From an uncultured Pseudomonadales bacterium (GTDB taxonomy: Bacteria > Pseudomonadota > Gammaproteobacteria > Pseudomonadales > IMCC2047): 36,036 nucleotides of DNA. Shown in pieces: positions 18,198-25,431 of the stretch (positions within the stretch are counted from its first letter, which is position 1; every line of letters starts with the position of its first letter). A model generated the notes under the pieces. It was not told where the DNA came from. It saw only the letters and a program-made list of their open reading frames with translations, and searched no databases. Both the position numbers and the translations under genes were made by a program. Location: positions 1 to 36,036 of the forward strand of contig CAMYIF010000003.1 of NCBI GenBank assembly GCA_947258415.1, written 5' to 3'.

Positions 18198-19241
18198 ATG
18201 AACTTGCCCCCCATTCTTGATACTGCAGCAACCTGGAAAGGACCGGACCTCAAGGCCAAACCGGAACTGTGGATCTGTCAGCTTGGGCCGGATGATATCA
18301 ACGACCTGGTAACAGCTACGCAACGTTTCCTGCAATCCGGCCAGCCACTGGAGACCCTGTCAAAATCGGATTTCCATTTGCCGGTACTCGAAAAGAAACT
18401 GGCAAAAATAAAAAATGAATTAATCAAAGGCATTGGTTTCAAGCTGATTCGCGGACTCGATGTTTCGCCGTTTTCGAGGCAGGAAATTGCCACTTTGTTT
18501 ATGGGGCTTGGCTCGCACCTGGGCTCACCCCGCTCGCAGAATGCAGCCGGACATTTGCTGGGGCACGTCAGGAACGTAGGCGCCGATGCGAAGAATCCCA
18601 ATACCAGGATTTACCAGACCCGCGAGCGGCAAACATTTCATACCGATAGCACCGATATCGTCGGGTTGCTTTGCCTGCAAACCGCCCAGTCCGGCGGTGA
18701 GTCCTTGCTGGTCAGTGCCGAGACAATCTACAACGAAATGTTAAGGTTAAGGCCAGACCTGGCCGGATTGCTGTTTGAACCCGTGGCCACGGATAAAAGA
18801 GGTGAGATTGAACCGGGTAAAAAACCTTATTTTACAATCCCGGTTTTTAACTGGTACGAAGGAAAGCTATCGGTTATTTACCAGCGCCAGTACATCGATT
18901 CGGCGCAACGATTTGAAGGCGTACCTTTATTAACCGATCGTCATATCGAGGCGCTGAATTTGTTTGATCAACTGGCTAACAGCAATGAGCTGAATATTTC
19001 CATGCAATTACAACCCGGGGATATGCAGTTTGTCCATAACCATAATATGTTGCACGACAGGGGCGCCTTTGTCGATTGGCCGGAATTGGAGAAACGCCGT
19101 CACCTGTTGCGTTTGTGGTTATGTGCACCCGGTGACCGACCCCTGCCACCTGTTTTCAGCGAGCGATTCGGGACTACTGAAATTGGTAATCGCGGTGGCA
19201 TTATCGTTGACGATACCCGTTTGCAGGTGCCGCTGGATTGA
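18198..19241 (+). CDS. TauD/TfdA-family Fe(II)/2-oxoglutarate-dependent dioxygenase
   Basis: A 347-residue cytosolic dioxygenase of the TauD/TfdA/gamma-butyrobetaine hydroxylase group. The iron facial triad is visible: His148 and Asp150 in TFHTDSTD, and a distal His286 in NHNMLHDRGAF. The 2-oxoglutarate-binding arginine is likely Arg305 in RHLLRLWLC. An N-terminal part of about 80 residues precedes the usual jelly-roll, longer than in TauD itself. The family hydroxylates small molecules such as taurine, 2,4-D or carnitine precursors; the substrate here cannot be read. It opens a run of nine rightward genes with gaps of 25-102 bp and lies 34 bp before a 2-hydroxyacid dehydrogenase, which suggests it may supply that enzyme with a hydroxylated acid. 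Confidence 0.87.
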   Translation: MNLPPILDTAATWKGPDLKAKPELWICQLGPDDINDLVTATQRFLQSGQPLETLSKSDFHLPVLEKKLAKIKNELIKGIGFKLIRGLDVSPFSRQEIATLFMGLGSHLGSPRSQNAAGHLLGHVRNVGADAKNPNTRIYQTRERQTFHTDSTDIVGLLCLQTAQSGGESLLVSAETIYNEMLRLRPDLAGLLFEPVATDKRGEIEPGKKPYFTIPVFNWYEGKLSVIYQRQYIDSAQRFEGVPLLTDRHIEALNLFDQLANSNELNISMQLQPGDMQFVHNHNMLHDRGAFVDWPELEKRRHLLRLWLCAPGDRPLPPVFSERFGTTEIGNRGGIIVDDTRLQVPLD

Positions 19242-19275
19242 CTGGTGCAACAACAGGAATTAAAGGGCTGCCTGG

Positions 19276-20253
19276 ATGAAGGTAACAATTCTTGACGACT
19301 ACCAGGATGTTGTTAACGCACTCGATTGCTTTGGGTTACTCACTGAACACAACGCAAAAGTCCTGACAAAAAGTTACGACACGCTCGATCAACTGGTTGC
19401 TGAACTGATTGATAGCGACGCCCTGGTGCTTATTCGGGAACGAACCAAAATAAACAGCGAGTTACTCACGCGATTACCCAAGCTGAAATTGATTAGCCAG
19501 ACCGGAAAAATCAGCAATCACCTGAATTTGTCCGAATGCACATCGGCCGGCGTTGCTGTTGCCGAAGGTATCGGTTCGCCGGTAGCGCCCACGGAATTAT
19601 GCTGGGCCCTGATCATGGCCGCGACACGGCATATCCCCGCGTATTCAGGAAATTTAACGCAAGGCAGGTGGCAGGATTCCGGTTCGCTGGGCCTTGGTCG
19701 GGTTTTAGACGGTTTGACCCTGGGTATTTGGGGTTACGGTAAAATAGGCAAACGTATTGCCCGGTTTGGAAAGGCATTCGGCATGAATGTGTCAGTTTGG
19801 GGTAGTGACGCATCCAGAGCCCAGGCCGAACTGGATGGTTTTAACCCTGCAAGCTCGAAAAGTGATTTTTTCAGCCAATCGGACGTTCTATCACTGCATC
19901 TGCGCCTGAACGAACAGACCCAATACTCTGTTTCAGCACATGATCTAAAGCTAATGAAACCCAATGCCCTGTTTGTAAACATCAGCCGGGCCGAGTTGGT
20001 TGAGCCAAATGCATTGTATAACGCATTGATGTCCGGTAACCCGGGATTTGCTGCCCTGGATGTGTTTGAAATTGAGCCCTCAGGCCCGAACATAAATCCA
20101 CTGGTTGGTTTAGCAAACGTGCTTTGCACGCCGCATATTGGCTATGTGGAAAAAGGCAGTTACGAGCTTTATTTCGATGCAGCGTTTAAAAATGTCGTCA
20201 ATTTTTTTAATGGTCAGCCAAGCAACATTGCAAACCCGGAAACCCTGTCGTGA
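19276..20253 (+). CDS. D-isomer-specific 2-hydroxyacid dehydrogenase family protein
   Basis: A 325-residue NAD(P)-dependent dehydrogenase. It has the N-terminal MKVTILDDYQD, the nucleotide-binding GIWGYGKIGKRIA near residue 150, the catalytic arginine in NISRAELVE near 238, the glutamate in DVFEIEP near 265, and the catalytic histidine in TPHIGYVEKGSYE near 285. All three catalytic residues (Arg, Glu, His) are in order. The TILDDYQD start and HIGYVEKGSYE motif mark a widespread subgroup of unproven substrate, often annotated as phosphoglycerate dehydrogenase-like. It follows the dioxygenase by 34 bp. Confidence 0.87.
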   Translation: MKVTILDDYQDVVNALDCFGLLTEHNAKVLTKSYDTLDQLVAELIDSDALVLIRERTKINSELLTRLPKLKLISQTGKISNHLNLSECTSAGVAVAEGIGSPVAPTELCWALIMAATRHIPAYSGNLTQGRWQDSGSLGLGRVLDGLTLGIWGYGKIGKRIARFGKAFGMNVSVWGSDASRAQAELDGFNPASSKSDFFSQSDVLSLHLRLNEQTQYSVSAHDLKLMKPNALFVNISRAELVEPNALYNALMSGNPGFAALDVFEIEPSGPNINPLVGLANVLCTPHIGYVEKGSYELYFDAAFKNVVNFFNGQPSNIANPETLS

Positions 20254-20355
20254 TAGTAAATCGTTCTGGATAAGATTATCTTCATCTGTGCAAGGAATCG
20301 CGGACTCGCCCCCATGATGACCAAAAATTAAATCTAAACCGGGTGTAAAATTAAA

Positions 20356-20688
20356 ATGCTCGAACTAAAAACCCTGCTCTTGTTCATTGCCACTGCGATT
20401 GCAGAAATTCTGGGGTGTTACCTGCCGTACCTTTGGCTTAAACAGGATAAAAGTGTTTGGTTGCTGATCCCTTCGGCGGCAAGCCTGGCATTATTCGTTT
20501 GGCTGCTTACCCTGCACCCGACAGCCGCCGGTCGTGTCTACGCGGCCTACGGGGGTGTTTACGTCTCCGTTGCCATTATGTGGCTCTGGACGGTCGATGG
20601 CATCAGGCCAACTGGTTGGGATATTCTCGGGTCACTGGTTGCAGTGACGGGCATGGCAATTATCATGTTTGCACCGAGAAATACCTGA
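20356..20688 (+). CDS. ynfA: YnfA-family (UPF0060) small membrane protein
   Basis: A 110-residue inner-membrane protein with four hydrophobic helices. The family signature is clear: [16 protein letters not shown], then [14 protein letters not shown] and [12 protein letters not shown]. YnfA belongs to the small multidrug resistance-like (drug/metabolite transporter) group and is normally about 108 residues, as here. Some members act as drug efflux pumps. Its place between a dehydrogenase and a thioesterase suggests it may export a small compound linked to that run of enzymes, but this is inference. Confidence 0.9.
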   Translation: MLELKTLLLFIATAIAEILGCYLPYLWLKQDKSVWLLIPSAASLALFVWLLTLHPTAAGRVYAAYGGVYVSVAIMWLWTVDGIRPTGWDILGSLVAVTGMAIIMFAPRNT

Positions 20689-20752
20689 GCTATCAATTAC
20701 AATTGCGCGCGAATTCAGCGGATTACATTCAAAGAAGCTTTGGAAGGCATTG

Positions 20753-21154
20753 ATGAATATTGATAGCAAGCTTGAATTAACCTATAAGGTGAAATCAAAA
20801 GACCTCGCAAAGGCGTTATCTGACGAACCCCGGGATGATTTCCCCGAAGTTTTCGCCACGTCACGAATGGTCGCGTTAATGGAGCTTGTGGCTGCACGTT
20901 TAATGAAACCCGACTTGTCGGAGGGTGAGCTGTCGGTTGGCGTCGATGTCAATGTTACCCACATGGCCGCTACGCCCAATGGCGAGGAAGTCAAAGCGGT
21001 TGCAATCTACACGGGCATGGAAGGTCATTTATTCAGGTTCGATGTTGAATTGCACGACAAGGGTGGCAAGGTGGGTGTCGGCACTCATACGCGCGCCATC
21101 GTCAAAACCGAACGCCTGGTCCAGGGCGCGATAAACAGGGTGAGCAAACCATAG
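20753..21154 (+). CDS. FlK-like hot-dog thioesterase (fluoroacetyl-CoA thioesterase family)
   Basis: A 133-residue hot-dog-fold thioesterase. The stretch DFPEVFATSRMVALME and VNVTHMAATP closely matches Streptomyces FlK as I recall it. FlK uses Thr42, Glu50 and His76; here Thr36, Glu44 and His70 have exactly the same spacing (8 and 26). The lid phenylalanine equivalent to Phe36 is present as Phe30, whereas the Phe33 position holds Arg27. I chose the ATG at 20753 (GGAAGG 5 bases upstream) over the ORF-track start at 20669, which overlaps ynfA and adds a non-family N-terminus. It should hydrolyse a small acyl-CoA. True fluoroacetyl-CoA activity is unlikely to be its natural role and cannot be judged from sequence. 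Confidence 0.87.
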   Translation: MNIDSKLELTYKVKSKDLAKALSDEPRDDFPEVFATSRMVALMELVAARLMKPDLSEGELSVGVDVNVTHMAATPNGEEVKAVAIYTGMEGHLFRFDVELHDKGGKVGVGTHTRAIVKTERLVQGAINRVSKP

Positions 21155-21240
21155 AGACATATCCGAATATCAAACTGTGATGCTGGTTCTGTTATCGTAT
21201 GCTGTGATGCAAATGTTAGAGTATAAAAGAGGGAAACAAC

Positions 21241-21630
21241 ATGCCATTAGTCCAGGTGTCTTTGCTTAAAGGCAAGCCGCAAAAAAACATTTCTGCCATA
21301 GGTGATTCAGTTCACCAGGCACTCGTCGAAGAGTTCAAGATTCCCGAGCTGGACAAGTTCCAGGTGGTACGTGAAGTTGAAAAAAACCACCTGGTTTATC
21401 CGCCGAGTTATATGGATATTCCGCACACGGAGAATATTGTCTATATCCAGATTACCGCCAGGGAGGGCCGCACCGTTGATATAAAGAAGCGGCTTTACCA
21501 GAAAATTGCCACGCTTATTCACGAGAGAACGGGGATCTCCACCGATGATGTGTTTATTGTGCTCACCGAGGTCAAGGCCGAAAACTGGTCTTTTGGCCGA
21601 GGGCTGGCACAACTCGCGGATAAAACGTGA
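21241..21630 (+). CDS. Tautomerase-superfamily protein, malonate semialdehyde decarboxylase-like
   Basis: A 129-residue tautomerase-superfamily protein. After removal of Met, Pro1 is the N-terminal residue that serves as catalyst in this superfamily. Compared with malonate semialdehyde decarboxylase (MSAD) from memory, the ungapped numbering keeps Pro1, Gly10, Phe31, Pro34, Asp37, Gln40 and Arg73, and the C-terminal WSFGRG motif. The second MSAD arginine (Arg75) is Gly here, with Arg at 76. It is therefore MSAD-like, but the reaction may be tautomerisation, hydration or decarboxylation. A GAGGG ribosome site lies upstream of the ATG. It sits between the FlK-like thioesterase and a GFA protein. 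Confidence 0.85.
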   Translation: MPLVQVSLLKGKPQKNISAIGDSVHQALVEEFKIPELDKFQVVREVEKNHLVYPPSYMDIPHTENIVYIQITAREGRTVDIKKRLYQKIATLIHERTGISTDDVFIVLTEVKAENWSFGRGLAQLADKT

Positions 21631-21702
21631 CAATCGTCATTCCAGTTAACTTTTGCGTCGTGCCATGCCCTTGCCAGGGCGCAAGCCTTCCGGTTAAGAC
21701 GC

Positions 21703-22122
21703 ATGCCAAACATTATTGAAGGCGCCTGTCGTTGCGGGAATATCTGCTACCGGATTACAACTGAAACACCGTTGCAGCAGATTACCGCACGGTCCTGTGA
21801 TTGCTCATTCTGCAGGATGCACCAGGCCAGGACATGGACAGATCCATCCGGAACCGCCAGTATTCGTGTAACAAATCCGGAAAACTTAACGAAACACAGG
21901 TTCGCACTGCAAACCGCCGATTTCTATATTTGCAAGGTATGCGGTGATTACGTTGGTGCGGTGCTGACCGAAAATGGGAAGATGTGGTCGACGCTGAATC
22001 TCAATCTATCAGTACTGGATATAGCCTCGAAGCCGGCAAGTTATGGCAATGAAAATAGCGCTGATAGAATTTCGAGGAGGAAGAAAAGCTGGACGCCAAC
22101 ATATATATCCGGGTTAATCTGA
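21703..22122 (+). CDS. GFA (glutathione-dependent formaldehyde-activating/CENP-V) family zinc protein
   Basis: A 139-residue protein with the three cysteine clusters of the GFA domain: ACRCGNICY near residue 9, CDCSFCRMHQ near 38, and CKVCGDYVG near 80. These bind one structural and one catalytic zinc in characterised members. The family includes S-(hydroxymethyl)glutathione synthase-like and many uncharacterised proteins. The last 25 residues are basic (SRRKKSWTP) and atypical. No strong ribosome site precedes the ATG. The gene lies 27 bp before an alpha/beta hydrolase. Confidence 0.85.
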   Translation: MPNIIEGACRCGNICYRITTETPLQQITARSCDCSFCRMHQARTWTDPSGTASIRVTNPENLTKHRFALQTADFYICKVCGDYVGAVLTENGKMWSTLNLNLSVLDIASKPASYGNENSADRISRRKKSWTPTYISGLI

Positions 22123-22149
22123 CTTGCCTCAAATGAAAGGAGGCAATAG

Positions 22150-22845
22150 ATGAAACAGAAAATTTTTATACTCCCGGGTTTAATGTGCAATGAAAAACTC
22201 TGGTCAGCCATTTATGAAACCCTTGATAGCGAACTGGAACTGGTGCATACGCCAATTCCCAGAGGCGATAGCCTGGATGAAATTACCGATGCACTGCTAA
22301 ACCTGTTTCCCGAAGAAAAAATAATGCTGGCGGGATTTTCCCTCGGCGGGTATCTCGCTTCATACTTTACGGCCAGGTACCCTGAACGTGTTAAAAAGCT
22401 CCTGGTCATCTCAAACAGTCCCTGTGAGTTAAGAGCCTGCGATATCAGGCAGCGCCAGGAAACACTTCGCTGGCTGGATACCAATACCTACAAGGGAATT
22501 AGCCGGGAAAAGGCGGCAAGCTTTACCGATCATGAGAAGCACAATGTGCATGTCATAAACACCATTATTGAGATGGATGCGGATTTAGGTGACCCTGTCT
22601 TCAAGGAACAATTGCGCTGTACAACTGAAAGAACGGACCTCGCGGATGCGTTGTCTAAACTGACAATGCCAGTCACTTTTTTCTATAGCACAGACGATCC
22701 GTTAGTAAATAAAGACTGGATAGGTAAACTTATTAAAACCAGCGAATCGTTTATTGCTATCCCAATACCGGGTTCCGGTCATATGCTACCCCTGGAAAAG
22801 CCGACGGAGTTGGCACGTCAGATTGAAGCATGGTCCAGGCAATAA
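22150..22845 (+). CDS. Alpha/beta hydrolase
   Basis: A 231-residue soluble hydrolase with a complete triad: Ser64 in the nucleophile elbow AGFSLGGYLA, Asp in STDDPLVNKDW near residue 187, and His in GSGHMLPLEKP near 213. The N-terminal ILPGLMCNEKLW provides the oxyanion region. Its small size and the FILPGL start place it with the MhpC/BioH-like hydrolases, whose substrates are small esters or C-C bonds. An AAAGGAGG ribosome site precedes the ATG. It is 25 bp upstream of an ABM monooxygenase gene, which implies co-transcription. Confidence 0.88.
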   Translation: MKQKIFILPGLMCNEKLWSAIYETLDSELELVHTPIPRGDSLDEITDALLNLFPEEKIMLAGFSLGGYLASYFTARYPERVKKLLVISNSPCELRACDIRQRQETLRWLDTNTYKGISREKAASFTDHEKHNVHVINTIIEMDADLGDPVFKEQLRCTTERTDLADALSKLTMPVTFFYSTDDPLVNKDWIGKLIKTSESFIAIPIPGSGHMLPLEKPTELARQIEAWSRQ

Positions 22846-22870
22846 TCAATTATTCATTTAAGGAGTTTGC

Positions 22871-23206
22871 ATGTATTCAGCAGCATTTATTTACGTGGCA
22901 GGTAACTACGACGATGAATTCCATGCGCTCAATGACCGCATAAACGAGGTAGCCAAATCGTTGCCCGGTTTTATTGGCAAGGAGACATGGGAATCAACCA
23001 CCGACAGGAAAAGCAATTCGACCTATTACTGGAAAGACGAGGCAACGCTAAAGGAATTTTCCCGTCACCCCAAACACCTGGAGGCCAAGCGGCAGTATGC
23101 GCGCTGGTACGAGGGCTATCAAATCGTTATTGCCAGGGTCATACGCTCATACGGGGATGATGGTTTTCCACATTTCACCCCCAATGACAGGAACAGGAAG
23201 CGTTGA
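22871..23206 (+). CDS. Antibiotic biosynthesis monooxygenase (ABM) domain protein
   Basis: A 111-residue single-domain protein of the ABM ferredoxin-like fold. The pattern LPGFIGKETWES...STYYWKDEATLKEFSRHPKHLEAKRQ is typical: a hydrophobic start, then the W/Y-rich strand, then the H..H.....R helix. Members include cofactor-free monooxygenases of quinone-like substrates, heme-degrading enzymes and small regulators. I cannot tell which applies. A TAAGGAG ribosome site lies just upstream. It is tightly linked to the hydrolase before it. Confidence 0.85.
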   Translation: MYSAAFIYVAGNYDDEFHALNDRINEVAKSLPGFIGKETWESTTDRKSNSTYYWKDEATLKEFSRHPKHLEAKRQYARWYEGYQIVIARVIRSYGDDGFPHFTPNDRNRKR

Positions 23207-23269
23207 AAATACAGGCGTCGGAAAACTCTATTGCTTCTTTGTATTTGCGGTAAATCTTGCGGGTGAAAT

Positions 23270-23833
23270 TTGAACAAGGATAAAGTAGCTGAAGCGGTCA
23301 GGCGATGGGTAGAATCTTTCGTTGTCGGGTTAAACCTTTGCCCGTTTGCAGGGCGTGAATTGGCGAATAACCGGGTGCGTTTTGCCGTAACCGATTCGAC
23401 ATCCGAGGTGCAATTGCTGGGTGATCTGCAAGTCGAGCTTGAGCGGCTGGACAACAATGCTGCGGTTGAAACCACTCTGCTGATTCACCCAAAAGTACTT
23501 AAGGATTTTTTCGAATACAACCAGTTTTTAAACCGTGTCGATACGCTGCTGGTGCAGTTGCAACTGGAAGGTATCTACCAGGTTGCCAGTTTTCACCCGG
23601 ATTACAGGTTTGACGGTACTGGCCCGGATGATGCAGAGAATTTTACCAACCGTTCACCCTTTCCCATGCTGCACCTTATCCGGGAAGAAAGCCTCGAACG
23701 TGCCATCGCCGGTTATACTGATGTCGACAAGATACCCGGGCGTAATATTGACCTTATGAACAGCCTGGGAAAGGACAGGCTAGAGTTAATTTTGCAATTC
23801 TCTCCAGATGGAAATGACAATGGGGAATCCTGA
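23270..23833 (+). CDS. DUF1415 family protein
   Basis: A 187-residue protein of the DUF1415 family, function unknown. Visible hallmarks are RWVESFVVGLNLCPFAG at the start, the YNQFLNRVDTLL block near residue 85, ASFHPDYRFDGTGPDDAENFTNRSPFPMLHLIRE near 105-135, and IPGRNI near 155. The start is a TTG at 23270; no in-frame ATG or GTG is available upstream of the conserved RWVE motif. It closes the run of nine rightward genes. The family has conserved Cys, His and Asp residues suggestive of an enzyme. Confidence 0.88.
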   Translation: MNKDKVAEAVRRWVESFVVGLNLCPFAGRELANNRVRFAVTDSTSEVQLLGDLQVELERLDNNAAVETTLLIHPKVLKDFFEYNQFLNRVDTLLVQLQLEGIYQVASFHPDYRFDGTGPDDAENFTNRSPFPMLHLIREESLERAIAGYTDVDKIPGRNIDLMNSLGKDRLELILQFSPDGNDNGES

Positions 23834-24168
23834 GTTGCTATACCCGAAAAAACTTTGGCTTTGTCAAAAAACCGGGATTAAAAGAACAAATCGATCCGCA
23901 ATCCGGATCCTGGCAACGGCTGATTTTCCTTCGGCTTCATTGGATAAACTAGAAAAACATTCAAAATGTTAAAGGGTTCTGTAATTTCTTGATTAATTCA
24001 TTAATATTTAACAAGTTGCTTTTGGCATTATAAATTCGCCGTCTGCTAATCGAGTAACCAGTCTATTCAATTACCGGGTGCAGCAGTTGATACTTTACTT
24101 TTCAGGTAATTGGCCAGGTTCGCCTGGCAGATAAGCAAGCAATTCAGCCCAAGGGAGGTGTTTTTTTA
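23834..24168. other. Intergenic region without a recognised gene
   Basis: I see no coding frame or RNA gene in these 335 bases. The middle part (about 23990-24050) is AT-rich. TTAACA followed after 17 bp by TAAATT could be a promoter for the downstream membrane protein gene. The region ends in a strong GGGAGG ribosome site at about 24152. Confidence 0.5.
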
Positions 24169-24681
24169 ATGGACGAAATACGACTGGCACACCATGAGCT
24201 TGATCGTCTGCAGGGAATAATCACACGACACGAGGGCTTCATGTTTGCCTTGCGTGGCTGGCTTCTTGCTATCGTTGGCGGCTTGCTCGCGGCCTTTTAT
24301 ACGGTCAATATCGATATGAGCGCATTTATGCTTGGTACTGCCCTGTTTTTGATTTTCCTGATGTTCCTGGTCGTCGAGTCGAGACACGTTAACCTGGTGG
24401 AGGCCGTCGCTGAACGAGCCGGGGAAATCGAGAAGCAGATTAGACTATCGAGACAAAAACAAGGCAAGCCCCTGAGTGAATTGTACGATGGGCCCAGGGT
24501 AAGTGTAACCTGCCGGGATGGTGCCTACCGTCTGTGGCCAAAGAATGGAATGACCTTTATTCTGAACCTGCCATTTTACGTTATAGTGATTGTAATCATT
24601 GTGGCCACAACAGTTTGGCTGCCTTCAAAGCAGGAGTCCGCGCCGCTTTCTGTTGAAACTGTGCAACCCGACAGCAAGTAA
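24169..24681 (+). CDS. Membrane protein of unknown function
   Basis: A 170-residue protein that I do not recognise. Hydrophobic helices appear at about residues 26-45 (LRGWLLAIVGGLLAAFY), 50-68 (AFMLGTALFLIFLMFLVV) and 128-150 (FILNLPFYVIVIVIIVAT). Between the second and third lies a charged segment of about 60 residues with AERAGEIEKQIRLSRQ, probably a short helix in the cytoplasm. The last 20 residues are polar. A GGGAGG ribosome site 8 bases upstream supports the ATG start. It appears monocistronic, with gaps of over 200 bp on both sides. Confidence 0.8.
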   Translation: MDEIRLAHHELDRLQGIITRHEGFMFALRGWLLAIVGGLLAAFYTVNIDMSAFMLGTALFLIFLMFLVVESRHVNLVEAVAERAGEIEKQIRLSRQKQGKPLSELYDGPRVSVTCRDGAYRLWPKNGMTFILNLPFYVIVIVIIVATTVWLPSKQESAPLSVETVQPDSK

Positions 24682-24882
24682 TTACGGCCTTACATGAATG
24701 GGAATATTGCGCACAAAACCTTGAATTTATGCCTGAGGCCTGATCAACAGACGCTGCAGACCTGAAGGCTCGTATGGGTAAAAAATGCCGGCTTTTTAGT
24801 AGACACAAATGGTTCAGACTATCTTGAAACAGGCAGCTGACTTTTTACAGTCTGTCAACAATAGTGATGTTAAGGAATTTGT

Positions 24883-25248
24883 ATGTTTAAAGTAAAATCC
24901 ATTGGTAGCAATCGCCTTGATATTGAAATAAGCGGTAAACTGGACGCGGAAAACATGAAGCTTTTGCTGGATGAATTTATCAGGCAGTCGGAAAATATAG
25001 AAAACGGAACCATGTTGTATAAAATCAGAGACTTTGATTTTCCGACACTGGGTGCCATTGGTGTTGAACTTTCGCACCTCCCTGCGCTGTTTGGCCTGAT
25101 AAGGAAATTCAACCGGGTCGCGGTTTTGGCTGACAGGAACTGGATTAAGAAAGTAAGTGAAATTGAGGGGGCGTTGTTTCCGGGTTTGGAAATCAAGGCA
25201 TTCGACCCGGTTCAGAAACCGGACGCAGAAGCCTGGTTAAACAGTTAG
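24883..25248 (+). CDS. SpoIIAA-like STAS domain protein
   Basis: A 121-residue protein that matches the SpoIIAA-like group (STAS fold). The pattern LDIEISGKLDAENMKLLLDEF, the LYKIRDFDFPTLGAI strand-helix and RKFNRVAVLADRNWIKKVSEIEG are typical. Related structures bind lipids or act as partners of membrane proteins; function is unproven. The stop codon lies inside the loop of the intrinsic terminator that follows. A purine-rich AAGGAA precedes the start. No anti-sigma or kinase partner is adjacent, so it is not an obvious partner-switch component. Confidence 0.85.
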   Translation: MFKVKSIGSNRLDIEISGKLDAENMKLLLDEFIRQSENIENGTMLYKIRDFDFPTLGAIGVELSHLPALFGLIRKFNRVAVLADRNWIKKVSEIEGALFPGLEIKAFDPVQKPDAEAWLNS

Positions 25249-25261
25249 CCAGGCTTTTTTT
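25229..25261 (+). terminator. Intrinsic terminator of the STAS gene
   Basis: AAGCCTGG and CCAGGCTT form an 8-bp stem, extended by four more pairs (one G-T) around an ACAG loop, and followed by a run of seven T residues ending at 25261. The TAG stop of the STAS gene (25246-25248) is within the hairpin, so ribosome position could affect folding. Confidence 0.85.
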
Positions 25262-25431
25262 CGCGACTACGGCTGCATCGTGTCCCTGGCCTGGTTTTCC
25301 TGCTGCCCTGTTTGGGGACCTGGATTGTTTCATTAGAGCTTGATTCATTGATAGCAAAATTATTACTGACAACAGCCAGTCTCCCTGCAATGAAAGTATA
25401 ATCTTGTAGCCAACCTGCTTATGATTGAGCC

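Noticed and set aside
20669-20752. Longer start of the FlK-like thioesterase
   Set aside because: Overlaps ynfA and adds residues unlike the family; the ATG at 20753 has GGAAGG upstream.
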